From positions 1 to 64,000 of the forward strand of contig JABAQJ010000007.1 of the NCBI GenBank assembly GCA_019186945.1: a stretch of DNA of 64,000 nt, in the 5' to 3' direction. Of this stretch, positions 29,060-37,472 are shown one piece after another (the first letter of the stretch is position 1; each line of letters begins with the position of its first letter). This stretch comes from Gemmatimonadaceae bacterium (lineage in GTDB: Bacteria > Gemmatimonadota > Gemmatimonadetes > Gemmatimonadales > Gemmatimonadaceae). The notes under the pieces were generated by a model. The model did no database searches, was not told where the DNA came from, and saw only the letters and a program-made list of their open reading frames with translations. The position numbers and the translations under genes were made by a program.

Positions 29060-29636
29060 CGCATCCATCACCGGAGAGGACTGCTTCGCCACGCTGGCCG
29101 AACTTTGGTGCAGTCCGCAGGACGTGGAGCAGACGGAGCTGCGCGAGCGGGCTGAGCAACTGGCCGAGGCCTTGTCGGAACGCCACCCGGAGGTGGCCGC
29201 GGCACTGGGTCGGTTTCTTGCCGATCCCTTGGCAGAGGAGGACTACGTCGAGTTGTTCGAGCTGGATCCAAAGTGCGCCCTTTACCTGGGGAGTCACACG
29301 TTCGAAGAACCCAAGACCTGTGCACAAAGCGGAGTGTCCGACCGCAACGGGTACATGATCGAGTTGCAGGGGATATACCGTCATTTTGGCTTGGCGCCCG
29401 ACCCCACCGAGTTGCCGGACTATCTGCCGTTGATGCTGGAATGCGTGGCGTTGACGGACGGCCGGGCGGATCCCGTTCGGAGCAAGCTCATTTGCGATTT
29501 CATCCTGCCCTTCCTGCCGCCAATGCGGGGCCGACTCGAGGAGTTGCAGAGCTCCTACGCCAGCCTGCTCGACGCGACGGAACGGCTGTTACAACACGAG
29601 GTCGAAGCCCAACCAACAGGGGATAACCGTGTTTGA
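29052..29636 (+). CDS. narJ: Nitrate reductase assembly chaperone
   Basis: 194 residues of the NarJ/TorD family. It binds apo-NarG and helps insert the molybdenum cofactor before membrane assembly; it is not part of the mature enzyme. The acidic helical pattern and ELFELDPKCALYLGSHTF fit NarJ. It overlaps the end of narH by eight bases and the start of narI by eight, indicating translational coupling that would keep subunit and chaperone amounts matched. Confidence 0.92.
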   Translation: MSSASITGEDCFATLAELWCSPQDVEQTELRERAEQLAEALSERHPEVAAALGRFLADPLAEEDYVELFELDPKCALYLGSHTFEEPKTCAQSGVSDRNGYMIELQGIYRHFGLAPDPTELPDYLPLMLECVALTDGRADPVRSKLICDFILPFLPPMRGRLEELQSSYASLLDATERLLQHEVEAQPTGDNRV

Positions 29637-30327
29637 GAACTTCTTCTTCGTCGGCCTGCCGTACGTCACTCTGTTGCTGCTGGTAGGCGGCTCGATCTAT
29701 CGGGCATTCACAGGAAGCAAGACGCAATTCCGCGGTCCCATGGCATGGAGCGCTCGTGGCGATTTCATGTGGACGACGCGCTCGACCGGTTTCTTCGGAC
29801 GGGCGTCTGTTGGGCCATCGGCGCTGAGTCTGCATTGGGGGCTGATCATCCTCTTTTTCGCCCACGTGGCCGGATTCGTGGGTGGTGCCTACGGCTGGGC
29901 GTCGTGGGTGGAGTACTTCCGGTGGACGGGACTCTTTGGCGGTGTGCTTGTGTTCTACGGTCTCGTCTGGGCGCTGGTACGCCGCATTCGATCGCCACAG
30001 CTTCGAGCGATGAGCACCTTTGACGACTATGCCGTGCTTGTGCTCCTCGTGCTGATCGCTGGCTTGGGGCTGTGGAACCCGATAGCCGAGTTTGCGTTTG
30101 GCGTGTCGTACTCGGTGGGACCGTGGTTCGCCGGGATATTCCAGCTGCGTCCGGACGCCTCGCTCGTTGCCGGGGCGCCGTTGGTGGTCCGCCTGCATAT
30201 GATCCTGGCAATGCTCTTCCTGTGCTACCTGCCGTTCACGAAGCTCGTGCACGCGTTCAGCTATCCGTGGGGGTACATGTCCCGGCCCTACATCTCGATG
30301 CGAGGCTACTTCGGGCTGAAGAAGTAG
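29629..30327 (+). CDS. narI: Nitrate reductase cytochrome b gamma subunit
   Basis: 232 residues with five hydrophobic segments. It oxidises quinol at the periplasmic side and passes electrons through two b hemes to NarH. The four heme ligands are His69 and His79 (10 apart) and His190 and His208 (18 apart), the same spacings as His56/66 and 187/205 of E. coli NarI. The start is GTG, preceded by AGGGGA, and overlaps narJ. The C-terminal sequence YPWGYMSRPY is typical of NarI. Confidence 0.96.
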   Translation: MFENFFFVGLPYVTLLLLVGGSIYRAFTGSKTQFRGPMAWSARGDFMWTTRSTGFFGRASVGPSALSLHWGLIILFFAHVAGFVGGAYGWASWVEYFRWTGLFGGVLVFYGLVWALVRRIRSPQLRAMSTFDDYAVLVLLVLIAGLGLWNPIAEFAFGVSYSVGPWFAGIFQLRPDASLVAGAPLVVRLHMILAMLFLCYLPFTKLVHAFSYPWGYMSRPYISMRGYFGLKK

Positions 30328-30360
30328 CCAGGCTAACGGCGCGAAACCGGGGACCCAGCC

Positions 30361-31878
30361 ATGGCCGAGCGGGTTCGCGCCGCGACGACGCTGGCGGCCA
30401 ACACGACCGCCTTCATGGTGTGCTTCGTGGTATGGGTGCAATACGGCGTCGTGATCACGTTCCTGGTGCAGCGGCGCGCGTATCCGTTCACGCCGTCGGA
30501 GGCGGGCTGGCTGATCGGTCTGCCGGTTCTGACCGGCGCCCTGACGCGCCTCCCGGTCGGCTTGCTCGCGGATCGGTTTGGCGGTCGTCCGGTGATGACG
30601 GGAATCCTCCTCTGGTCGGCAGCAGCAACCTGGCTATCAGGGTACGCCGACAGTTTCTGGGGATTCGTTGCGAGCGGACTGACCTTTGGGGTTGCGGGGG
30701 CGTCGTTTGCCGCCGGAGCGGCGTACACGGCGGTGTGGTTCCCGCCCGAGCGCCAAGGGACAGCACTCGGGATATTTGGCGTCGGGAATGCCGGTGCGGC
30801 GCTCAGCACGCTCATTGCGCCGCGGGTACTGACGGCGCTGACTGAGGGTGGGACACAGCTCGATCGCTGGCGTCTGCTTCCGAGATACTACGCGCTGGCG
30901 GTTCTGATCACCGCCTTGGTCTACTGGTTGGTTACGACGCCACGCCGGCCGCCCGAGGAGGGCCGTCGCTCGCTGCGGGATCGGCTGGCGCCGATGTCGT
31001 CCATGCGTGTATGGCGGTTTGGCCTTTACTACTTCCTGTTCTTTGGCGGCTTTGTCGCGCTCGCGCAGTGGCTGGTGCCGTATTACGTGAACGTGTACCT
31101 CACCAGCGTCGTCGCGGCAGGAGCGCTCGCGTCGCTCTTCTCGCTTCCGTCGGCGCTGTTCCGGTTTCTTGGCGGATGGCTCTCCGATCGGCTGGGCGCA
31201 CGAACCGTTATGTACTGGGTGTTGAGCCTGTGTCTGGTCCTTGTCGTACTGCTGTTCCCGCCGCGGGTAGAGCTACAGGCACCGGGATCGGGTGTGGCGG
31301 CCCGCCGGCCGGGCGTCGTGGAGCGAGTGAATGCGGGGGAGATCGTGGTGGGCTCCGACCGTTACGTGCTCCAGGAGTCTGGCCAGGGGGAGGGGCGGGT
31401 TCGATTCGGTATTCACCGGGATGACGAGGGTTTCCTGCTGCTACCGACCACCACGTTCCACCAGGTACCCGTGGTGCAACCCGGGGACACGATCGCAAGC
31501 GGTCAGCTACTGGCTCGCGGGGTAACGCTCCTGTATTTCCAAGCCAATCGAACGATCTTCACGACGATCGTGCTGCTCCTTGGCGTCACGTTAGGCATCG
31601 GAGCCGGTGCCGTGCTCAAACACGTGACGGCCTACTTTCCGGGAAGAGTCGGTCTGGTCGGTGGGATCGTGAGCATGCTGGGCGCGCTGGGCGGGTTCTG
31701 TTTTCCGATCCTGTTCGGGTACATGTTGAACGCCACCGGGATCTGGACTACAGCGTGGATGCTCCTGGCGGCGGTGACCGTGATCTGCATCGTGTGGATG
31801 CATGCGATCGTCCGGCGGATGATGGCATCGGCCGCGCCGGCGGCGATCCGCGAAGTCGAGGAGCGGTCCCGGACATGA
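30361..31878 (+). CDS. narK: NarK-type nitrate/nitrite transporter with an inserted soluble domain
   Basis: 505 residues of the NNP branch of the major facilitator superfamily. The substrate arginines are in place (Arg63 in ALTRLPVGLLADR and Arg268 in LFRFLGGWLSDR), and both nitrate-signature glycine motifs are seen (GVGNAGAAL near 140-148 and GALGGFCFP near 441-449). Unusually, about 95 residues (roughly 301-397) are inserted between two membrane helices; this part is hydrophilic and beta-rich, ending in VQPGDTIASGQLLARG, which resembles half of a lipoyl/barrel-sandwich fold. It follows narI by 33 bases and overlaps the next gene by four. Confidence 0.93.
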   Translation: MAERVRAATTLAANTTAFMVCFVVWVQYGVVITFLVQRRAYPFTPSEAGWLIGLPVLTGALTRLPVGLLADRFGGRPVMTGILLWSAAATWLSGYADSFWGFVASGLTFGVAGASFAAGAAYTAVWFPPERQGTALGIFGVGNAGAALSTLIAPRVLTALTEGGTQLDRWRLLPRYYALAVLITALVYWLVTTPRRPPEEGRRSLRDRLAPMSSMRVWRFGLYYFLFFGGFVALAQWLVPYYVNVYLTSVVAAGALASLFSLPSALFRFLGGWLSDRLGARTVMYWVLSLCLVLVVLLFPPRVELQAPGSGVAARRPGVVERVNAGEIVVGSDRYVLQESGQGEGRVRFGIHRDDEGFLLLPTTTFHQVPVVQPGDTIASGQLLARGVTLLYFQANRTIFTTIVLLLGVTLGIGAGAVLKHVTAYFPGRVGLVGGIVSMLGALGGFCFPILFGYMLNATGIWTTAWMLLAAVTVICIVWMHAIVRRMMASAAPAAIREVEERSRT

Positions 31879-32939
31879 TTGCGTCGCGCGGTGGCGTACG
31901 CGCGATTGTCCTGCGGGCGGTGGACACGTTCACGCCCGCAGGTTTCGCGATGGTCATGGCGACCGGCATCGTCTCGTCGGCGGCGCACGAACTGGGCATG
32001 CGGTCCCTGGGACTGGTGCTATTTGTCCTGGCGGTTGCGGCCTACGTCATCCTGTGGGCGCTTGGCGTCGCCTGCCTGATACGCCATCCGCGCCGCCTGC
32101 TTGGCGACTTGGTTCGCCACACAGGTGCGTTCGCGTTCTTCACGACAGTTGCAGCTACCTGCGTCCTGGGAAGCGGAGCGATTGCCCTGTTCGATGCCTA
32201 TCGTATTGCCACCGGGTTGTGGGCGTTCGGGCTCGTACTTTGGGTGACGCTGACGTACACCGTGTTCACCGGACTCACCATTCGCGAGGACAAGCCCACG
32301 CTTGCGCAGGGCATCAGCGGAGCATGGCTCCTGGCAGTGGTCTCGACGCAGGCGATCGCTCTGCTTTCAGCGAACCTGGCCACGCACGCCGGCGCATCCA
32401 AGCTGCCAATGAACTTCTTCGCGCTATCGATGTGGCTTTGGGGAGGAATGCTCTACATCTGGATGATCTCCCTGATCTTCTACCGGTATGCGTTCTTCGA
32501 GTTTGCGCCGGGGGATCTGACGCCGCCCTACTGGATCAATATGGGCGCCATGGCGATTTCCAGTCTGACTGGCGCGGTGCTCGTGGCCAATACTCCTGAC
32601 GCTCCCTTTCTACGGTCGACGCTGCCCTTCCTGAAGGGGTTCACGGTGTTCTACTGGGCTACCGGAACGTGGTGGTTGCCGATGCTGGCCATCCTTGCGA
32701 TGTGGCGGCATGTGTGGAAGCGGTTCCCGTTGCGGTATGACCCGCTGTACTGGGGTGCGGTGTTTCCTCTGGGGATGTACACGGCGTGCACCCTTGCCAT
32801 GTCACGTGCCCTGGAGTTGCCGTTTCTGGAGTTCGTTCCCCGGTATTTCGTCTTCATCGCGCTGGCAGCGTGGCTGGCGACCTTCGTCGGCCTTGTATCC
32901 AGCATCGCGCGTGGGGCGCAGGATGTCGTTGCTACCTAA
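31875..32939 (+). CDS. SLAC1/TehA-family anion channel
   Basis: 354 residues with about ten hydrophobic helices in the TehA/SLAC1 arrangement, starting TPAGFAMVMATGIVSSAA, the typical first-helix signature. SLAC1-family members conduct anions, including nitrate in plants, while bacterial TehA is named for tellurite resistance. The ATG overlaps the narK stop (ATGA), so the two transport proteins are translationally coupled. A role in nitrate/nitrite flux is inferred from that context. The stop codon lies within a CCTAACG motif. Confidence 0.88.
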   Translation: MIASRGGVRAIVLRAVDTFTPAGFAMVMATGIVSSAAHELGMRSLGLVLFVLAVAAYVILWALGVACLIRHPRRLLGDLVRHTGAFAFFTTVAATCVLGSGAIALFDAYRIATGLWAFGLVLWVTLTYTVFTGLTIREDKPTLAQGISGAWLLAVVSTQAIALLSANLATHAGASKLPMNFFALSMWLWGGMLYIWMISLIFYRYAFFEFAPGDLTPPYWINMGAMAISSLTGAVLVANTPDAPFLRSTLPFLKGFTVFYWATGTWWLPMLAILAMWRHVWKRFPLRYDPLYWGAVFPLGMYTACTLAMSRALELPFLEFVPRYFVFIALAAWLATFVGLVSSIARGAQDVVAT

Positions 32940-33086
32940 CGATGCGCGAGTGGGTCGAGTCATGCGCCGCCAGCGGTCGCGCGATGCCTCCGGGGCGCGC
33001 TGCCTGGAGTCGTGTGGAGGTGACGCCGAGGCGTCTTGCGCTTTCCTGTACGTGTGTGTGAGAACGATTAGCGACGCGCTATCATT

Positions 33087-33123
33087 CTCTCTCGCCTGCA
33101 GTAACGCCGGACAGGCAAGAGAG
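33087..33123 (+). other. Leader hairpin before the Rrf2 gene
   Basis: CTCTCTCGCCTG (33087-33098) pairs with CAGGCAAGAGAG (33112-33123) with a single mismatch around 13 nt. It lies between the SLAC1-type gene and the regulator gene, so it may attenuate read-through from the nar cluster or be part of the regulator's own leader. No T-run follows. Confidence 0.4.
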
Positions 33124-33167
33124 TATTGCGCGGTAGACGGCGGGTGCACCCGGAACACGAGACGACT

Positions 33168-33641
33168 GTGCTGTACTCTTCGACCTGCGAATACGCCGTT
33201 CGTGCGCTGACCTTTCTTGCGTCGGCGCCTCCCCAAGCCCTTGTCAGGCTGACGGTCATCGCCGAGGCGGAGGATCTTCCGGCGCCTTATCTCGGAAAGG
33301 TGTTCCGTGACCTCAGCCGGGCGGGAGTCCTGCACTCCGCCAAGGGTCCGCGCGGCGGTTATCGTCTGGCGCGGTCGGCGGATTCGATCACTTTGCTGGA
33401 TGTGAAGCGGGTGATCGACGGTGTCGTGGATCTGGAACGGTGCGCGGTTGGGCTGGGGCAGTGCTCGGACCTGATGCCATGTCCGCAGCATGTCACGTTC
33501 AAGCCGCTCCGGGAGGCTATTCGGCGATACCTCGCAACCACCACGCTGTCCGACATGGCGGCCGCGCTGGAAAGGAAGCGAGGGCGGAAGGGCGCAGCGG
33601 CGAGCACACGGACATCACGAGCGAAACGCACTCGACTCTGA
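33168..33641 (+). CDS. Rrf2-family iron-sulfur transcriptional regulator
   Basis: 157 residues. The N-terminal winged helix starts LYSSTCEYAVRALTFLA, and the recognition/wing segment includes GPRGGYRLAR. Three cysteines at 92, 99 and 105 match the cluster-binding region of IscR/NsrR-type members, so it probably senses Fe-S status, NO or oxygen through a cluster. The GTG at 33168 is preferred because it yields the standard Rrf2 N-terminus; the frame is open 42 bases further upstream. It is encoded 228 bases after the SLAC1 gene on the nar strand, and control of the nar operon is likely but unproven. A basic Arg/Lys/Ser-rich tail follows the domain. Confidence 0.9.
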   Translation: MLYSSTCEYAVRALTFLASAPPQALVRLTVIAEAEDLPAPYLGKVFRDLSRAGVLHSAKGPRGGYRLARSADSITLLDVKRVIDGVVDLERCAVGLGQCSDLMPCPQHVTFKPLREAIRRYLATTTLSDMAAALERKRGRKGAAASTRTSRAKRTRL

Positions 33642-33737
33642 GGCAGGTGACTGTCGTCATGCGTTCCAGCCGTGTGTGGCGCTCGACCGATTGGCACGCG
33701 CCCATGGATCCGGTTGGTCTGGGCATGCCATCGAGAC

Positions 33738-34607
33738 CTACTGCGCGAACGTGTACTCGATCGCCGAGATATGACCGCGCCAATATGGCTTTGGGCCGCC
33801 TGGCAGAAGCCAGGCCACCTCGCCGTCGAGCGGCACCTGCATCCCATCGCGTTCCTGGTAGTTCCAGAATCGGCCTTGCCATGGCGTCGGGACGATCTTG
33901 CCGCCGAGCGTGCGGCCTCTGGCGTCCGCACGAACGAGATCGACGAGCCCAGCGTCGTTGAAGCTGAACAACAGGCTCACGGAAATGTCTCCGTCGGTCA
34001 GGGTGGCGCGGGCAGAGCGATCGTCCATGGGTTCCCAGCGCACGCCTTGGCTGGGTAGCAGGACGGTCGGGTACCAGGTTGCTTCCGCGAAGAAGCGCAT
34101 CAGCTCTCCTTCCGCCATTTCACGGGATCCACCGACGCTGGCAACGGAAACCAGGCCGAGCAGCGAAGCGTGGATCAGGCCTTCGCCGGCGATGTAGGCG
34201 TCGTGGACGCGTATCGGCAGTCCGGGCAGCATCGCGACGCTGGCGTTCCAGTCGAACCCGGGTCGCTGCGCGACGACTTGCTGGTTCGATGCGAACGGTC
34301 TCCATTGCTCGCCGGTCTCGCTCATGTTGAAGCTGCCGGTATGGCGTACGTGCACCGCGGCTATCATGCGCTGGCCGTTCGCGAGGGCGGCACGGAAGAA
34401 GCGTTGGACAGGTGCTGGAAGTCCTTCCAGGTCGGAGAAATCGACGGCGTGCGGTGCGACTGGTCTGCGGGCTTCGTCCAGACGAGCTCGCAACTCGCGC
34501 GTCTCCACCTTCGAGCGGTAGCTGCCGAGGATCGATGCACCGGCGAGGACGGCGATCAGGATCCCAAGCAGAACGAGTACGGCGTGTAGCATCGGGCCTT
34601 TGGTCAT
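33738..34607 (-). CDS. DUF6544/DUF6920-like membrane-anchored protein
   Basis: 289 residues: one N-terminal membrane helix (residues 7-29), then a soluble domain. GLPAPVQRFFRAAL and later FSFNDAGLVDLVRADARGR, followed by a Trp-rich end (PYWRGHISAIEYTF), resemble the DUF6544-type family as I recall it; function unknown. It is convergent with the regulator gene. An inverted repeat GTCAGG-N9-CCTGAC (34658-34678) lies just upstream, but its meaning is unclear. Confidence 0.7.
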   Translation of the reverse strand: MTKGPMLHAVLVLLGILIAVLAGASILGSYRSKVETRELRARLDEARRPVAPHAVDFSDLEGLPAPVQRFFRAALANGQRMIAAVHVRHTGSFNMSETGEQWRPFASNQQVVAQRPGFDWNASVAMLPGLPIRVHDAYIAGEGLIHASLLGLVSVASVGGSREMAEGELMRFFAEATWYPTVLLPSQGVRWEPMDDRSARATLTDGDISVSLLFSFNDAGLVDLVRADARGRTLGGKIVPTPWQGRFWNYQERDGMQVPLDGEVAWLLPGGPKPYWRGHISAIEYTFAQ

Positions 34608-34719
34608 GAGCGGGCGTACTCCGTCCTCTGCGGATGTTGTGGCCGTCCACCGATCGAGTCAGGGGACCCGATCCTGACAATTGCAACGAGTCCCGCGCGG
34701 TGTGCCTTGCCAGCGACAG

Positions 34720-35325
34720 TCAATCCACGATCGCTCCCCGGATGATGCCCTCGAGCGTGGTCGCGTATCCGGCGATCAACGCAGCCTGGTCCACACCGTT
34801 GATGATGCGGCGCGCGTTCCGGTAGTCGCAACCTTGTGCGCCGATGTAGTCTGCCAGCTTCTTCCCGGTGAACGATCCGTTTCGCATCCCGTGCGACATG
34901 ATCCGATAGGCAATCATCGGTCGCAGTGCCTGATCGGGATCGTCCTCCAGGTTCTGGTCCGGACCGAGAGCAAGTGCTCTCGTAAGACGGGCATAATTGG
35001 CGCGTCCCGTGATCTGTACGTAGCCGCGTCCGCGATACCGGAAACCATCACCAGGCTGCGTGTTCCCGAGTCGTTTCCCGATAGGTGTCCCGGTCTCGTA
35101 TTTCTTGAAGTAGTCTTTCTTGCCGAATTCGGTAATGGGCATCCATCTGTTCGCGCACTCGTGTTTTACGGTCGCGAGCATGTACGCGGCCCACTGGACA
35201 TTTCTGAGGTCCGGATCTTCCTCCATGTTCCGGCCCAGCAATTCCAGGCCGTTAACGGTATCCTGCGATAGCTTGCCGTACGCGTCGCGATAGCCGTTGA
35301 AGAACTTCGTGTGATCGATCCGCAT
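34720..35325 (-). CDS. GH19-like peptidoglycan/chitin hydrolase without signal peptide
   Basis: 201 residues of the glycoside-hydrolase-19/lysozyme fold. The catalytic Glu is in ATVKHECANRW, and the conserved substrate-side motif is YRGRGYVQITGRANY, with an Asn-Tyr-like ending. There is no signal peptide or membrane segment. The ATG at 35325 has a GGAGG upstream and is the clear start; the frame extends to 35379, but that part overlaps the upstream gene. Such genes are typical of phage endolysins or effector proteins. It sits 13 bases after the DUF1176-like gene. Confidence 0.85.
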   Translation of the reverse strand: MRIDHTKFFNGYRDAYGKLSQDTVNGLELLGRNMEEDPDLRNVQWAAYMLATVKHECANRWMPITEFGKKDYFKKYETGTPIGKRLGNTQPGDGFRYRGRGYVQITGRANYARLTRALALGPDQNLEDDPDQALRPMIAYRIMSHGMRNGSFTGKKLADYIGAQGCDYRNARRIINGVDQAALIAGYATTLEGIIRGAIVD

Positions 35326-35338
35326 CGTTCCTCCCTGT

Positions 35339-36007
35339 TCATTGAATGGCGATCGGCTTCCATCCGGCAGGCGGTTCACCCACCTTCGGTTCGGCGCGCG
35401 GCCCAGGATCGGCTGGGCAGGTCACTCGTTCGGCGCCTGCGGTCAACACGAGCGAGCCGTCGTGGAACTCGTAGCGCCCCCACGTCCCGCAGTCGCCAAT
35501 CTGCCGTGCGAGCGTGAGGATGGTGAGCGTCCGATGGTCCAGCATGGTGATCTCACCGGTGACTTCCGCTTCACGTGCTCGCGTCAGCGACTTGCCGTCG
35601 AGCGAGGCAAGCGTCTCCAGTTCGAGCGCGGATGCGACAGGCGTCGCACCACGCTCGTCCAGCAGCAGAAGGGTACTGGATGGCTGATACGCCCCTCCCG
35701 CGCAACGCACGATGACGAGTGAACGCCCGGGCTCCAGTTCGACGAACTTGAGGCCGCCGTCGTCGGTCACGCGGGTTGCATCGAAGGCTTCTTCGCAGGG
35801 GGCGGGCCAACGCAGCTGCCGGTACCACCGCGCGCGATCGGCGACCGACACGTCAAGCCGTGGTGGCAGTGTTGCAGGTGACGACGCTCCCTGGATCGAG
35901 TCGGTGCGCACGCTTTCGCCGCTGCTGCTGCAAGCAACGGTGAGAACAGCGAGCACCGCGACTATTGCCAGCGGAACCGGCCGGTACCAGCGAGACGTGT
36001 GGCTCAC
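35339..36007 (-). CDS. DUF1176-like lipoprotein
   Basis: 222 residues with a lipobox (VLTVAC) after a hydrophobic start. The mature part has paired cysteines (PAPCEEAF, VIVRCAGGAY, IGDCGTWGRYEF, ERVTCPADP) in the order seen in DUF1176 proteins, which are periplasmic and of unknown function. The start is GTG. It precedes the GH19-like gene by 13 bases. The adjacency could mean a lysozyme and a wall-associated or protective lipoprotein, but no lysozyme-inhibitor motif is recognised. Confidence 0.75.
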   Translation of the reverse strand: MSHTSRWYRPVPLAIVAVLAVLTVACSSSGESVRTDSIQGASSPATLPPRLDVSVADRARWYRQLRWPAPCEEAFDATRVTDDGGLKFVELEPGRSLVIVRCAGGAYQPSSTLLLLDERGATPVASALELETLASLDGKSLTRAREAEVTGEITMLDHRTLTILTLARQIGDCGTWGRYEFHDGSLVLTAGAERVTCPADPGPRAEPKVGEPPAGWKPIAIQ

Positions 36008-36170
36008 AGCGCGGAAGGATACGTGACGTCCGAGGTTTCACCAAACGACTGGGGTTAACGATCGGCGGAACCTGTCTGGCGTCGGCTCTGGCGAGTGGCG
36101 CCATGCGCTCCGTGGACCGGCCAAACAGCACCGCTGCTAGCTTTGGGGTTCACCCCCCCGGAGGAAGCGC

Positions 36171-37319
36171 GTGACGACATCCATGAAGGTGGTCACAGCA
36201 ATCTCGCTGGCGCTGGCCATCGTCGGATGCGAGAGCCAACCCAATCGGTCGCCGACCCCTTCGCCAAGCGCCGGCGCGGTTCGCGTCGACACGGTCGCCC
36301 GCGGACTGAGCCACCCTTGGGGTCTGGCCATCCTGCCGGATGGCCGTTTCCTCGTGACAGAACGATCCGGATCGCTCCGGCTCATCGAACGCGACGGGCA
36401 TATGTCAGCGCCCTTGCCGGGCGTCCCGCGCGTGGCGGCGACCGGACAGGGTGGGCTGCTGGACGTCACGCTCGACCGCGAGTTCGACCGGAACCGCACG
36501 ATCTACCTTTCGTTCGCCGAGCCGGGGGACAACAACTCGGCCGGCACAGCCGTCGCCCGTGCCCGGCTTGGCGATGCAGGTCTGGACAGCGTGCGGGTGA
36601 TCTATCGTCAGGAGCCGAAGGTTGCTGGTGGCGGTCATTTCGGTTCTCGAGTGGTGGCGAATCGCGACGGGACGTTGTTCATCACCCAGGGCGATCGGTT
36701 CAGTTATCGCGAGAGGGCCCAGGATCTGATGTCAGGCCTCGGGAAGGTCGTGCGGGTTCGTACCGACGGTACGATTCCTCGCGACAATCCGTTTGCCGGT
36801 CGCAGCGACGCCCGTAAGGAGATCTGGTCGTATGGGCACAGGAACGTGCAGGCAGCGGCGCTCGATGCTTCGGGGCGGCTCTGGACCATCGAGCACGGTG
36901 CAGCTGGCGGAGATGAGCTGAACCACCCGGAAGGGGGGAAGAACTACGGCTGGCCGGTGATCACCTATGGCAAGGACTACGATGGGCGGCGGATCGGCGA
37001 GGGGACGGAGAAGGCTGGCATGGAGCAGCCGGTCTATTACTGGGATCCGGTGATCGCTCCGTCCGGGATGGTTGTCTATGCAGGGGACGCGTTCTCTTCC
37101 TGGAAAGGCAACATTCTCGTTGGCGGACTGGCGTCGAGGGTGCTCGTGCGATTGGTGCTCGAGGATGGCGTGGTGGCGCGCGAGGAGCGTTATCTGGGCG
37201 AGGTGAAGGAGCGAATTCGGGACGTACAGGAGGGCAGGGACGGGCTGATCTATGTCGTCACGGATGAGGACGACGGCAAGCTGCTGCGCATCTCGCCTAA
37301 CGCGACAAGCCCCCGTTGA
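36171..37319 (+). CDS. PQQ-dependent aldose-sugar dehydrogenase (Asd/YliI type) lipoprotein
   Basis: 382 residues. The signal ends in a lipobox (LAIVGC, Cys20). The soluble glucose-dehydrogenase propeller is recognised by GLSHPWGLAILPDGR, the catalytic-His segment GGGHFGSRVV, YGHRNVQAAALD and EHGAAGGDELN, with conserved NYGWP. It oxidises aldose sugars with PQQ and passes electrons to an acceptor in the periplasm. The GTG at 36171 has a GGAGG six bases upstream; the ATG at 36183 is less well placed. No pqq biosynthesis genes are seen in the window. Confidence 0.9.
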   Translation: MTTSMKVVTAISLALAIVGCESQPNRSPTPSPSAGAVRVDTVARGLSHPWGLAILPDGRFLVTERSGSLRLIERDGHMSAPLPGVPRVAATGQGGLLDVTLDREFDRNRTIYLSFAEPGDNNSAGTAVARARLGDAGLDSVRVIYRQEPKVAGGGHFGSRVVANRDGTLFITQGDRFSYRERAQDLMSGLGKVVRVRTDGTIPRDNPFAGRSDARKEIWSYGHRNVQAAALDASGRLWTIEHGAAGGDELNHPEGGKNYGWPVITYGKDYDGRRIGEGTEKAGMEQPVYYWDPVIAPSGMVVYAGDAFSSWKGNILVGGLASRVLVRLVLEDGVVAREERYLGEVKERIRDVQEGRDGLIYVVTDEDDGKLLRISPNATSPR

Positions 37320-37472
37320 GGCTTGCGGTGCGACGGGAATCCGGCGCCCGCACGGGGGATCGTCGTCAGGGCGCACGCACCGCTGCGCCCTTGCGCGCGC
37401 GTCGTTTCGTGGCGAAACATTCACGCTGGCTGGCGCAACTGGACCGGCAACCTGACGACAGCGAGCGTGGAT

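Noticed and set aside
23730-30327. Tat-exported (periplasmic) NarG, as in archaeal or nitrite-oxidising types
   Set aside because: The NarG N-terminus has no twin-arginine signal or hydrophobic stretch, so a cytoplasm-facing enzyme is more likely.
34720-36007. Prophage remnant around the GH19-like gene
   Set aside because: No integrase, capsid, tail or holin genes, attachment repeats or clear composition break were found.
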